A stretch of DNA of 57,241 nt, from assembly GCA_964536025.1 (NCBI GenBank), contig CAZHXA010000011.1:1-57241 (forward strand), in the 5' to 3' direction. Numbering within the stretch: position 1 is the stretch's first letter; every line of letters begins with the position of its first letter. Positions 47,658 to 57,164 of this stretch are shown piece after piece. The notes under the pieces are model-generated. The model saw only the letters and a program-made list of their open reading frames with translations. It had not been told where the DNA came from and did not search any database. A program made the position numbers and the translations under genes. The DNA comes from RGIG4576 sp964536025. GTDB taxonomy: Bacteria; Bacteroidota; Bacteroidia; Bacteroidales; Muribaculaceae.

Positions 47658-48239
47658 ATGATTGAATATATAAAAGGAGAAATTGCCGAAATAACCCCGA
47701 CCTACGTAATTATAGACAATCAAGGGTTAGGATATTTCATCAACATTTCTTTAAACACTTATACAAGCCTGCAAAACAAAAAAAATACAACCATATATAT
47801 ATATGAAGCAATAAGAGAAGACGCTCATGTTCTTTATGGATTCAATGACAAATATGAGCGAGAAATGTTTTTGTTGCTTATCAGCGTTTCCGGCGTAGGA
47901 CCAAATTCGGCTCGCATGATTTTATCATCACTATCTCCCGAAGAATTGGCTGCAACAATCTCCACATCAAGCGTTGCACCACTTAAAGCAGTAAAAGGAA
48001 TAGGTGCAAAAACGGCACAACGCATAATTGTTGATCTTAAAGATAAAATAAAAGCACCATCTGATACGTTAAATATACAGATTACTGCAAATAACGAGAT
48101 TTTTGATGAAGCTCTTGCCGCTCTCATCATGTTAGGATTCTCACAGCAGGCATCACAAAAAGTACTTAAAAAGTTGCTTTCCGACGTTCAAGGACTTAAT
48201 GTAGAGGAAATTATAAAAAGGGCCTTGAAAATGATGTAA
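47658..48239 (+). CDS. ruvA: Holliday junction branch migration protein RuvA
   Basis: A 193-residue RuvA. The N-terminal OB fold (MIEYIKGEIAEITPTYVII) is followed by helix-hairpin-helix motifs LLISVSGVGPNSARMIL and LKAVKGIGAKTAQRIIVDL, then the RuvB-binding helical C-terminus (EALAALIMLGFSQQASQKVL). It binds the Holliday junction and guides RuvB. The length is normal. sprA follows 66 bp downstream with no terminator, a common pairing in Bacteroidota. Confidence 0.95.
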   Translation: MIEYIKGEIAEITPTYVIIDNQGLGYFINISLNTYTSLQNKKNTTIYIYEAIREDAHVLYGFNDKYEREMFLLLISVSGVGPNSARMILSSLSPEELAATISTSSVAPLKAVKGIGAKTAQRIIVDLKDKIKAPSDTLNIQITANNEIFDEALAALIMLGFSQQASQKVLKKLLSDVQGLNVEEIIKRALKMM

Positions 48240-48305
48240 GGTGAGAACCTTTTTCTAAATAAGGACGGCTTTGGTCGGTACACTTAACATTCAGGGTTAC
48301 TATTA

Positions 48306-51300
48306 ATGAGAAAATACATAACAAAAAAATACTTTTTCATATTTACTATTGTATGCGGACTATTATTATTCTCTGCATATAACTTTTTTGCTTTTGCTCA
48401 ATATAACAATTCCAATATTTTACCCCCGCCACAATCATCGGGGCAAAATATTACGACCGATAATGACAGCAGTTCCACCCGATTCAGAGTAAAAAATACT
48501 ATACCGGAAAATTATCAAGAATTATATCCGCAAGAAACTCCTGCCGACTTAAAAACTCCATCTAATATAACAACAGAATCGGAATATGATCCTGCCACAG
48601 GGTGTTATGTGATTCGCACAAAAATAGGTAATCAAGAAATCACCACCCCATTCATTCTTTCCGGCGACGAATACAACAATTTGATGTTGCGTCAATCCAT
48701 GCAAGAATATTACAGAAAGAAAAACAGTATTTCCAATGAACAAGATAAAGACCCTTTCAATTTTCTTGACATGAATTTCGCTCTTGGTCCTTTGGAAAAA
48801 GTATTCGGCCCCGGAGGTGTTCAACTGAAAACATCCGGTTCGGTTCAAATCAATATGGGAATGAAATCCAATAAGACCGACAATCCGGCTCTATCTATGG
48901 GAGCAAGACGAAAGACTTATTTTGACTTTGAACAAAAGATTCAAGCAAATATCAATGCCTCAGTGGGTAGCAAAATGAAATTCAACATGAGCTATAACAC
49001 CGATGCTACTTTTGATTTTGATTCAAAAAATCTCAAATTGCAATACGAAGGAGAAGAAGATGAAATCATTAAAAACATCGAAGCCGGTAATGTGAGCATG
49101 ACTACAGGCTCTTCGCTCATAAGAGGTAGCAATTCTCTATTTGGTATAAAAACAAAAATGCAATTCGGCAAACTCACTGCAACAGCTCTTGTATCGCAAC
49201 AAAATGCCGAAACAAAAACCGTAAGCACTCGAGGAGGAGCTCAAACGACCGATTTCACAGTTAATGCCGATGATTATGACGCAAACAGACACTTTTTCTT
49301 AGGACATTTTTTTCGCAATCATTATGATGAATTTTGTTCTAAATTACCTTTGGTGTCTTCGGGTGTAAATATTACTCGCATTGAAGTGTGGATTACCAAT
49401 AAACGCGGAAAATTCGAGCAATCTCGAAATCTTGTGGGTTTTATGGACTTGGGAGAAAGTAACGATTTAAACAGTAACCATTGGATTGCTAATCCATCAA
49501 TAGAAAACACATCCAATTCATCAAATAACCTATTGACCGAAATTTCCACACAATATCCCGAAGCTCGCTATATAAGCCAAGTAACATCAGCTTTATCTCC
49601 ATTATCGGCTTATGGTATAGAAGGAGGACAAGACTATGAAAAAGTGGAAAGTGCAAGACTTCTTTCTGCTTCAGAATATACCCTTAATTCGGCTTTAGGT
49701 TATATTTCGTTAAAATCGGCTCTAAATGCCGATGAAGTGTTAGCTGTGGCTTATCAATATACCTATCGCGGCCAAACTTATCAAGTAGGTGAATTTTCCG
49801 GAGATATTGCATCTACGGAACAATCATTATACGTTAAAATGCTTAAAGGAACAACCGTTTCTCCTAAGTTGCCCATGTGGAAACTTATGATGAAAAACGT
49901 TTATTCTCTTGGTGCTTATCAAGTACAGAAAACAAATTTCAAGCTAAACATCAAGTATCTAAGCGACACAACAGGAACAGAAATCGCATATTTACCTGCC
50001 GGTGCCATAAACGGTACTCCTTTACTTCAAGTAATGAATGTGGATAGAATCGATAACAACGGTAATTCAGGAGCCGATGGACGGTACGACTTTATCGATG
50101 GATATACCATTTATCCGGCAACAGGTAAAATAGTTTTTCCTGTTGTTGAACCTTTTGGCTCTCACTTGAGAAAAAAAATAGGGAATGACCAAATTGCCGA
50201 AAAATATGTTTATCAACAATTATACGATTCTACACTAACCGTTGCACAACAATATCAAGACAAGAATAAATTTGTCCTAAAAGGTGAATATCAAGCATCT
50301 TCAGGTTCTCAAATACGCCTTAATGCAATGAATGTGCCTCGTGGCTCGGTTGTTGTTACCGCCGGTGGTGTCACTTTAACCGAAAACAGTGATTACACCG
50401 TTGACTACAGCATGGGTATTGTTACAATTACCAACCAAAGCATAATTGATGCAGGAACAAGCATAAACGTTACTCTCGAAAACCAATCAATGTTCAGCAT
50501 GCAACGCAAAACTTTATTGGGATTGGATTTAAATTACCAATTTAATAAAGATTTCAATATAGGGGGTACTATCATGCACTATGGAGAAAAATCTTTAACC
50601 GAAAAAGTAGCCATAGGAAATGAAACCGTAAACAACACCATTTGGGGGCTTAATTTCAATTACAAGACCGAATTTATGTGGCTTACAAACCTTCTTAACA
50701 AAATTCCTACGGTAAACGCATCGGCTCCTTCAACCCTTAATCTTAACGGTGAATTTGCTCAAATTGTCCCTCATAAAGCTCAATCAGGCTCTACACAAGG
50801 AAGTTCTTACATTGATGATTTTGAATCTACTCAATCAGGAATAGATTTGCGTTCTCCATATTCATGGTTTCTTGCTTCAACGCCTTATGACAACTCTCCG
50901 AGTGCATTGTTCCCTGAAGCAGCACTTTCAAATAATACCGATTATGGAAAAAATCGTGCATTACTATCATGGTATTACATCGACCGATTGTTTACACAAC
51001 GTAATTCCTCTCTTTGTCCGGGATATTTAAAAAATGATTTGGCTCAACAATCCAACCCCTATGTGAGAGAAATCACTTATAGCGAAATATTCCCTAACAG
51101 AGAACTTAATTATGGAGAGTCTTCAACCATTCAAACACTTAACCTCTCTTTCTATCCCAATGAAAGAGGTCCTTATAACCTTGACGCAAACAATATAGAT
51201 AGCGAAGGCAAATTGCTTAACCCCGAAAAACGTTGGGGTGGAATAATGCGTAAATTGGATAACACCAACTTTAGTGCATCCAATATTGAATACATTCAAT

Positions 51301-54300
51301 TTTGGATGATGGACCCATTTTTGGATGAAGAAAACCATAATTACGAGGGAGGGGATTTATATTTCAACCTTGGTGAAATAAGCGAAGATATTCTTAAAGA
51401 CGGATTGAAATATTACGAAAACGGTATGCCTATCGATGGTTCAACTAACTATTCTACCGAAACCGTTTGGGGACGCGTGCCTTCAAATAATTCACTTACC
51501 TACGCTTTCGACAATACTGCAGGTTCTCGTAAAAATCAAGATTTAGGTCTCAATGGTTTAAGTACCGAAAACGAAAAAACATTCCCGACATATCAAAAAT
51601 ATGTAAATGACTTGAAAATGAAGTTATCTCCATCTGCGATTGCCAACATGGAAAATGACCAATTTTCTCCATTAAACGACCCGGCAGGCGATAACTACCA
51701 TTTCTACAGAGGTTATGACTACGATGAACAACAATTATCAATAATTGAACGCTATAAACACTACAATGGTACCGAAGGAAACTCCTTATCCCCCGAAGAT
51801 ACCAACGTAGCACTATATCAATCGGCACGTAGCGTACCCGATGTAGAAGATATAAATCAAGACAATACGTTAAACGAATACGAACGTTATTTCCAATATA
51901 AAATATCAATACGTCCTGAAGACCTTACTGTTGGTAAAAACTATATTACCAACAAACAAGAATCACACGTAAGAACTCGTGACGGTAAAAACCAAGAAGT
52001 TGTTTGGTATCAATTCAAAATTCCTGTAAAAGATTTTGAAAAAGCGGTAGGTTCAATTAACGATTTTTCCACAATACGCTTTATCAGAATGTTCATGACA
52101 GGTTTCAAGAACACCACTCACTTACGTTTTGCCACAATGGAACTCATAAGAGGAGAATGGAGACCTTATGATTTTGACTTAAATACAACCGGAGATATTC
52201 CTGCTCAAGGAAGCATTGACATAGATGCCGTAAATATAGAAGAACATGCAGGACGCCAACCGGTAAACTATATTTTACCTCCGGGTGTAACGCGTATAAT
52301 CGACTCAGGACAATCGCAAGCTACCCAACTCAACGAGCAATCAATGTCGCTGAAAGTTACCGAACTTGAGCCGGGAAAAAGTAGAGCGGTATATCGCAAT
52401 ACAAGTCTTGATTTACGCATTTACAATCGCTTGCAAATGTTCGTTCACAACGAAGCTCTAATCGATGATTATACAGGCTTAAACAACGGAGACGTTTCGC
52501 TATTCGTAAGATTTGGTTCCGATGTTAAATCCAATTACTATGAATACGAAATACCATTGGAAGTGACTCCTCCGGGAAAATATGGCGACAGAGAATCAGT
52601 GTGGCCCTCAAGCAATATGTTAGACTGCGATTTAGACATTTTCCCTGCTATAAAAAAACAACGAAATGCTGAAAAATTGCAAGAAAATTCAGGAGTTTCA
52701 TATAATAAACGTTATTCAATCGCTGACAACGAACGTCCTAAAAACACAATTACCGTAATAGGTAACCCTTCTTTAAGCGATGTAAGGGTTATGATTATCG
52801 GTGTAAAAAACAACTCAACAACTACTAAAAATTGTAATGTTTGGGTAAACGAATTGCGTGTTACCGACTTTAATAATGACGGCGGTTGGGCGGCAAAAGG
52901 TAATCTTAATCTCGGATTAAGTGATATTGCTGTTATTAACGTTGGAGGACACAAAGAAACTGCCGGCTTTGGTGCTGTAGACCAAAGCCTTAACGAACGA
53001 CGTCTTGACGAGTTGAACCAATATAACATTGCCGTACAAGCCGATTTAGGTAGATTCTTACCCGAAAAGGTAAAACTTAAAGCTCCTATTTATTATTCGG
53101 TATCAAAAGAAAAAATCACTCCAAAATACAATCCATTAGACCAAGATGTCGAACTAGAAGATGCAATTGAAATATGTTCAAACAAGTCACAACGCGACTC
53201 CATCGAAGCTTATGCCGTAAGCCATAAAACAGTAGAAAGTTTCAGTATTTCAGGCTTGAAATTTGATATTTCAAGTAAAAATCCTATGCCTTGGGACCCG
53301 GCAAACTTCACATTCAGTTATTCTTCAAACAAGCAACGAAATACCGACCCCGATAACGTCTTTGAAAACACCAACGACTATCGAGGTAGCTTCCAATACA
53401 ACTATTCACCCTATTTCAAACCTTTTAAACCATTCTCTAAGGTAAAAGGCAAACAAAAGGGTATGAAATTCATTAGAGAATGGGAATTCAATTGGCTTCC
53501 ATCTTCAATTGCATTCAACACCAACATGTCACGCTATTATTACGAACAACAAGAACGTAATGAAAGCGACATTGACGTGAATCTACCTATCTCGGTAAGT
53601 AAAAACTTCCTATGGGACCGACAATTTGCTCTCACTTGGAATTTTACCAAATCTTTATCAATGACATTTAATTCCAATACCACTGCCCACATTGAAGAAC
53701 CTATGGGAGTTGTAAACAAAAAATTATTCCCCGACAGATACAAAAACTGGAAAGATTCTGTTATCAACAGCATTAAAAGTTTCGGTACACCTTATTCTTA
53801 TAGACAAACATTCACTGCCGGATATAAAGTGCCATTTAACAAAATCGGTGCTACCGATTTCATAACTGCATCGGCTACTTATAACTCATCCTATAATTGG
53901 GACAGAGGCACAACGATAGACTCTATTTCAACAGGAAACACTATTGCTAATCAAGCTTCACTAAGTCTTGACGGACGCTTCAACTTGGAGCAACTTTACA
54001 ACAAATTCACTTATTTGAAAAATGTAAACAAAAGGTTTGCAGCCAATCAAAGAAATTCGGCAACAAAAAAGGCTAAACCTAAAAAATTTACACGCTCATT
54101 TAAATTGAAAGAAGATACTTCTTTGGTCATAAAGCACAACATGAGAACAAAGAAGATTAAAATAGTTGCTACCGATGCAAAAGGAAAAGCTATTACAATA
54201 AAATCACACATTATTGATGCCAACAAAGTAGAAATACTTAACCGCGGTAATGAAAATATCAAATTCGTTATTACCGAAGTCATAAACGACGAAAAATCAT

Positions 54301-55733
54301 TATTGAACGAAGTGGGACAATATGCCACACGATTTGCAATGATGGTAAGAAACGTAAACATAAGATATAAAAATACCAAAGGGCTTTCTCTGCCTCAATT
54401 TATTCCCGAGATAGGTGATGCTTTCGGACAAACTAATAATTACGATGTCATGGCTCCCGGACTTGATTTTGCTTTCGGGTTTACTGATGACAATTATATC
54501 CAAAAAGCGAAAAACAATGGTTGGTTGCTATGTGACGAAAATCAAACATCACCTGCCATTTATTCAAAAACATCTGAATTTAACTTAGAATTGGGATTGG
54601 AACCGGTACGAGGCTTGAAAATAACTCTCACATCCAATCGCACCGACAATCGTACCAATCAAATTCAATTCATGTATAATGACATGAATACAATCTATTC
54701 GGGTAGCTACACCAAAACGCACTGTGCCATAGCAACAGCATTAAGAGGAAGCTCAGCCGATAATGGATACAATAGCGATGCCTTTAATAAATTTATTGAA
54801 TATATTCCTCAAATAAGAAGCCGTGTTGAGCAACAATATGCAGGGAAATCGTACCCAGCAACCGGTTTTATGCAAGGACAGACTCTTGCAGGACAACCAT
54901 TTGACAAAAATCACGGAGGAACAAGCGAAACAAGCAGCGATGTACTCATTCCTGCATTTGTCGCAGCTTATTCAGGAATGAATCCTAATAAAGTTACGCT
55001 GAACCCATTCCCTGCACTATCGGAAATGTTACCTAATTGGCGTATTACTTATGATGGATTAATCCAAATAGGAAAAATAAGAAAGTACTTCAAGAGTTTT
55101 GTACTTTCTCACGCTTATCAATGTACTTATTCGGTTGGTTCTTTCACTTCTTATAGCGATTGGGTATCAATTGGAGAAGGTTTAGGCTTTACTTGTGACC
55201 AACTTACACAAAACCCTATTCCATCATCACCCTACAACATATCATCGGTAGCCATAACCGAGAAATTTGCACCGCTTATAGGAGTAAATGCCACAATGAA
55301 CAATAATATTTCATTTAACGCCGAATATCGCGACAGCAGAACGCTTACATTAAATTCTGATGCTGGACAAATCGTTGAAGCCAACACAAAATCATTTGTA
55401 TTTGGTGCAGGATATAAATTTGTCAACTTCAATTCTTTCTTAAAAATAAAAGGAAGTCAAAAAGGTATCAGCAATGACTTGACATTAAATTTGGAATGCA
55501 ATTTTTCCAATAACAACGCTCTTATCCGTAAGATAGATACTCAAATAACACAAGCTACCAGTGGTAGCAAAACATTGTCTATCAACTTTACGGCAAACTA
55601 TGTTTTAAGTAAACGCATAACACTCGGAGCATATTTCGATCATCAAGTAAACACTCCACTTGTTTCATCGAGTGCATACCCCACAACCAATAGTAGCTAC
55701 GGAATATCAATAAATATGTCCTTAGCTCGATAA
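48306..55733 (+). CDS. sprA: Type IX secretion system translocon SprA (Sov)
   Basis: A 2475-residue outer-membrane protein, the very large 36-strand single-chain pore of the T9SS. The signal peptide (FIFTIVCGLLLFSAYNFFAFA) and the size of about 2400 residues are diagnostic. SprA-type motifs are visible: GPLEKVFGPGGVQLKTSGSV, FNMSYNTDATFDFDSKNLKL, VLAVAYQYTYRG, FLGHFFRNHYDEF, VDYSMGIVTITN, SYIDDFE and MRNVNIRYKNTKGLSLPQF, ending in an aromatic/amphipathic strand. It exports CTD-bearing proteins (amidase and subtilase in this window are candidates). The Plug homologue is at 13.9 kb. Probably cotranscribed with ruvA. Confidence 0.95.
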   Translation: MRKYITKKYFFIFTIVCGLLLFSAYNFFAFAQYNNSNILPPPQSSGQNITTDNDSSSTRFRVKNTIPENYQELYPQETPADLKTPSNITTESEYDPATGCYVIRTKIGNQEITTPFILSGDEYNNLMLRQSMQEYYRKKNSISNEQDKDPFNFLDMNFALGPLEKVFGPGGVQLKTSGSVQINMGMKSNKTDNPALSMGARRKTYFDFEQKIQANINASVGSKMKFNMSYNTDATFDFDSKNLKLQYEGEEDEIIKNIEAGNVSMTTGSSLIRGSNSLFGIKTKMQFGKLTATALVSQQNAETKTVSTRGGAQTTDFTVNADDYDANRHFFLGHFFRNHYDEFCSKLPLVSSGVNITRIEVWITNKRGKFEQSRNLVGFMDLGESNDLNSNHWIANPSIENTSNSSNNLLTEISTQYPEARYISQVTSALSPLSAYGIEGGQDYEKVESARLLSASEYTLNSALGYISLKSALNADEVLAVAYQYTYRGQTYQVGEFSGDIASTEQSLYVKMLKGTTVSPKLPMWKLMMKNVYSLGAYQVQKTNFKLNIKYLSDTTGTEIAYLPAGAINGTPLLQVMNVDRIDNNGNSGADGRYDFIDGYTIYPATGKIVFPVVEPFGSHLRKKIGNDQIAEKYVYQQLYDSTLTVAQQYQDKNKFVLKGEYQASSGSQIRLNAMNVPRGSVVVTAGGVTLTENSDYTVDYSMGIVTITNQSIIDAGTSINVTLENQSMFSMQRKTLLGLDLNYQFNKDFNIGGTIMHYGEKSLTEKVAIGNETVNNTIWGLNFNYKTEFMWLTNLLNKIPTVNASAPSTLNLNGEFAQIVPHKAQSGSTQGSSYIDDFESTQSGIDLRSPYSWFLASTPYDNSPSALFPEAALSNNTDYGKNRALLSWYYIDRLFTQRNSSLCPGYLKNDLAQQSNPYVREITYSEIFPNRELNYGESSTIQTLNLSFYPNERGPYNLDANNIDSEGKLLNPEKRWGGIMRKLDNTNFSASNIEYIQFWMMDPFLDEENHNYEGGDLYFNLGEISEDILKDGLKYYENGMPIDGSTNYSTETVWGRVPSNNSLTYAFDNTAGSRKNQDLGLNGLSTENEKTFPTYQKYVNDLKMKLSPSAIANMENDQFSPLNDPAGDNYHFYRGYDYDEQQLSIIERYKHYNGTEGNSLSPEDTNVALYQSARSVPDVEDINQDNTLNEYERYFQYKISIRPEDLTVGKNYITNKQESHVRTRDGKNQEVVWYQFKIPVKDFEKAVGSINDFSTIRFIRMFMTGFKNTTHLRFATMELIRGEWRPYDFDLNTTGDIPAQGSIDIDAVNIEEHAGRQPVNYILPPGVTRIIDSGQSQATQLNEQSMSLKVTELEPGKSRAVYRNTSLDLRIYNRLQMFVHNEALIDDYTGLNNGDVSLFVRFGSDVKSNYYEYEIPLEVTPPGKYGDRESVWPSSNMLDCDLDIFPAIKKQRNAEKLQENSGVSYNKRYSIADNERPKNTITVIGNPSLSDVRVMIIGVKNNSTTTKNCNVWVNELRVTDFNNDGGWAAKGNLNLGLSDIAVINVGGHKETAGFGAVDQSLNERRLDELNQYNIAVQADLGRFLPEKVKLKAPIYYSVSKEKITPKYNPLDQDVELEDAIEICSNKSQRDSIEAYAVSHKTVESFSISGLKFDISSKNPMPWDPANFTFSYSSNKQRNTDPDNVFENTNDYRGSFQYNYSPYFKPFKPFSKVKGKQKGMKFIREWEFNWLPSSIAFNTNMSRYYYEQQERNESDIDVNLPISVSKNFLWDRQFALTWNFTKSLSMTFNSNTTAHIEEPMGVVNKKLFPDRYKNWKDSVINSIKSFGTPYSYRQTFTAGYKVPFNKIGATDFITASATYNSSYNWDRGTTIDSISTGNTIANQASLSLDGRFNLEQLYNKFTYLKNVNKRFAANQRNSATKKAKPKKFTRSFKLKEDTSLVIKHNMRTKKIKIVATDAKGKAITIKSHIIDANKVEILNRGNENIKFVITEVINDEKSLLNEVGQYATRFAMMVRNVNIRYKNTKGLSLPQFIPEIGDAFGQTNNYDVMAPGLDFAFGFTDDNYIQKAKNNGWLLCDENQTSPAIYSKTSEFNLELGLEPVRGLKITLTSNRTDNRTNQIQFMYNDMNTIYSGSYTKTHCAIATALRGSSADNGYNSDAFNKFIEYIPQIRSRVEQQYAGKSYPATGFMQGQTLAGQPFDKNHGGTSETSSDVLIPAFVAAYSGMNPNKVTLNPFPALSEMLPNWRITYDGLIQIGKIRKYFKSFVLSHAYQCTYSVGSFTSYSDWVSIGEGLGFTCDQLTQNPIPSSPYNISSVAITEKFAPLIGVNATMNNNISFNAEYRDSRTLTLNSDAGQIVEANTKSFVFGAGYKFVNFNSFLKIKGSQKGISNDLTLNLECNFSNNNALIRKIDTQITQATSGSKTLSINFTANYVLSKRITLGAYFDHQVNTPLVSSSAYPTTNSSYGISINMSLAR

Positions 55734-55799
55734 TTAAAATTATTAAAGCATAATATAATTTTGAAATAAATAAACAATTAGGGCTGATTCCTATAAATG

Positions 55800-55851
55800 A
55801 ACTGCATTCTCAAAGTTAGACAAAAAACTTTTAGGGTGCAGTTTGTTTTTT
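55800..55851 (+). terminator. Long hairpin terminator after sprA, resembling fused insertion-sequence ends
   Basis: An 18-nt arm (55800-55817) pairs with 55826-55843: AACTGCA with TGCAGTT, then a run with two G-U pairs and one mismatch, loop AGACAAAA, followed by TGTTTTTT. It works as an intrinsic terminator for sprA. The arm sequences GAACTGCA...AAAGTTAGACA resemble terminal inverted repeats of IS3-family elements, so it may be a relic of an insertion; no transposase is present. The gap 55852-55929 holds nothing else I recognise. Confidence 0.6.
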
Positions 55852-55929
55852 AGCATGTCTCAAAATGTCTTATCGAACAGCAATAAAAGCTTATATTGCG
55901 AACTAATTGCAAAAAAGAAATTCAAGCCC

Positions 55930-55960
55930 TTGATTTTATAAATAAAAATCTATAATTTTG
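55930..55960 (+). promoter_or_regulatory. Promoter of the structured RNA
   Basis: TTG (55930-55932), exactly 20 bp spacer, TAATTTTG (55953-55960). This is a full Bacteroidota -33/-7 promoter; transcription should start near 55967. Confidence 0.7.
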
Positions 55961-55966
55961 TTATCG

Positions 55967-56287
55967 CAGACCGAAACGCGTAAATCCCGATAAATGGGAC
56001 AAAGCGAGAGGGGCTGTAACGATATTTTTTGGAAAGCGTTTACTTTACGCTCTTTCTTGGCTTGTAGAAATCTGGTAAATTTCATGGTATAGTCAAGAAT
56101 GAAGCAGACAGTAGATGTCTTATGTGGATATGAATATATTCGTCATCAATGCGTGTGAACGTAAATTGATGATGCGTTTCATATTCTGCGTGAGGTCTCT
56201 GCGTGTTTGCTCGTTCATTTATACCGGCAATACCAGAGCCTCTACAAGCGGGACGAGCAAGCGAGTATGGCTCTCACGCTTTTTTTG
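55967..56287 (+). ncRNA. Probable free-standing structured noncoding RNA, about 320 nt
   Basis: The region has no credible ORF but is more GC-rich than the surrounding gaps and shows several helices. GAAAGCGT pairs with ACGC-TC-TTTC (56032-56056). CGTCATCAA pairs with TTGATGATG (56141-56149/56166-56174), capped by CGT-GTGA-ACG, a GNRA-type tetraloop, and extended by GAATAT/ATATTC (56132-56137/56181-56186). GTTTGCTCGT pairs with ACGAGCAAGC (56205-56214/56253-56262), enclosed by GCGTGAG/CTCACGC (56188-56194/56273-56279), which ends in seven T (56280-56286), a classic terminator. A full promoter lies just upstream. I do not recognise it as tmRNA, RNase P RNA, SRP RNA or 6S. It may also serve as leader of the downstream BspA-like gene. 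Confidence 0.6.
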
Positions 56288-56334
56288 TATAAATCTATAG
56301 CTTGCGCAGAGGATCGCACAGCAAGAATGTTTTT

Positions 56335-57164
56335 ATGAAGAAAATAATTACATTTATGTTTATTGCATTGGTAGTTATTTCAGCCAAAGCAGAGTAGGTA
56401 AAAATCGGAGATTTATACTATAATCTATACAAAACAACTAAAACAGCCGAAGTAACTTATTTAATCCTTAATTTTGATAACACAAACAACAACAGCCAAT
56501 ATGTAGTTGGAGATTTGATTATTCCTTCAGAGGTCAACTACAATGGCGATACCTACTCTGTAAAAGCGATTGGAGAAGGTGCCTTTTTTAATTGTAGCAA
56601 CCAAAAAAATGTCTATTGTAGGGGAGCATATAGTTCTAACCTAAAAGTTCTTAATGGTGCGTTTGATCATTGCCCAATTGAATCCGCTACACTTTACGTT
56701 CCGACCTGTAGCAAGAATGATTATAGTAGCAAATATCCCTGGATTTTTTTGGTTCTATTGTAGAAATGGATTATATGGCAGAAAATGCCGAACACATTAG
56801 AATTGAAGACTTTCCGCAAGGCTATTTATACTATAACCTTGATGGCAAAACTCAAACGGCTGAAATCACTTATTACAATAAGGATAACAATAACCAATAT
56901 GTTTTCGGTGATTGGGAAAAAGCAACACTGTATGTGCCAAAAGGTTGCATTGACGTCAACAAATCAGCTACAGGTTGGTCTTATTTTTTCAATATACTTG
57001 AAGGAGATTATAGCGGTATCAACGATGTGACTACAGATGATGTTGCCGGTGAAGTTGTGAGCTAGTACAACATGCAAGGAGTAAAGACCGACAAGCCATC
57101 GCCTGGCATAAACATCGTGAAATACAGCAACGGCTCACACCGTAAAATCATGTACAAAAAGTAA
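56335..57164 (+). pseudogene. Decayed BspA-like surface protein with broken T9SS sorting tail
   Basis: A reading frame from ATG 56335 with signal peptide (IITFMFIALVVISAKAE) is interrupted by TAG at 56395, then continues as a BspA-type N-terminal (KIGDLYYNL, LIIPSEVNYNGDTYSV, IGEGAFFNCSN). At the T run near 56743-56749 the frame shifts; restoring one T rejoins it as WIFFGSIVEMDYMAEN. The second part repeats YLYYNL...TAEITY and LYVPKGC, then a second TAG at 57063 cuts YNMQGV...PGINIVKY, a type A T9SS sorting signal that would end at 57164. Total would be about 275 residues, shorter than intact BspA-like proteins, so internal repeats were probably deleted. Bases 57165-57241 hold nothing I can support. 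Confidence 0.7.

Noticed and set aside
55967..56287. Known housekeeping RNAs (RNase P RNA, tmRNA, SRP RNA, 6S RNA)
   Set aside because: Characteristic conserved segments such as the RNase P GAGGAAAGTCC core or a tRNA-like tmRNA end are absent, though no covariance search could be run.
56115..56300. 61-codon open reading frame inside the structured RNA region
   Set aside because: It spans several RNA helices and runs through the terminator hairpin and T tract; composition is Cys/Arg/Ser-rich with no recognisable domain, so it is more likely a chance frame.
56335..57164. TAG stop-codon recoding to explain two in-frame TAGs
   Set aside because: TAG is used as the true stop of other genes here (for example at 15146-15148 and 31340-31342), and the same locus also has a frameshift, so gene decay is simpler.
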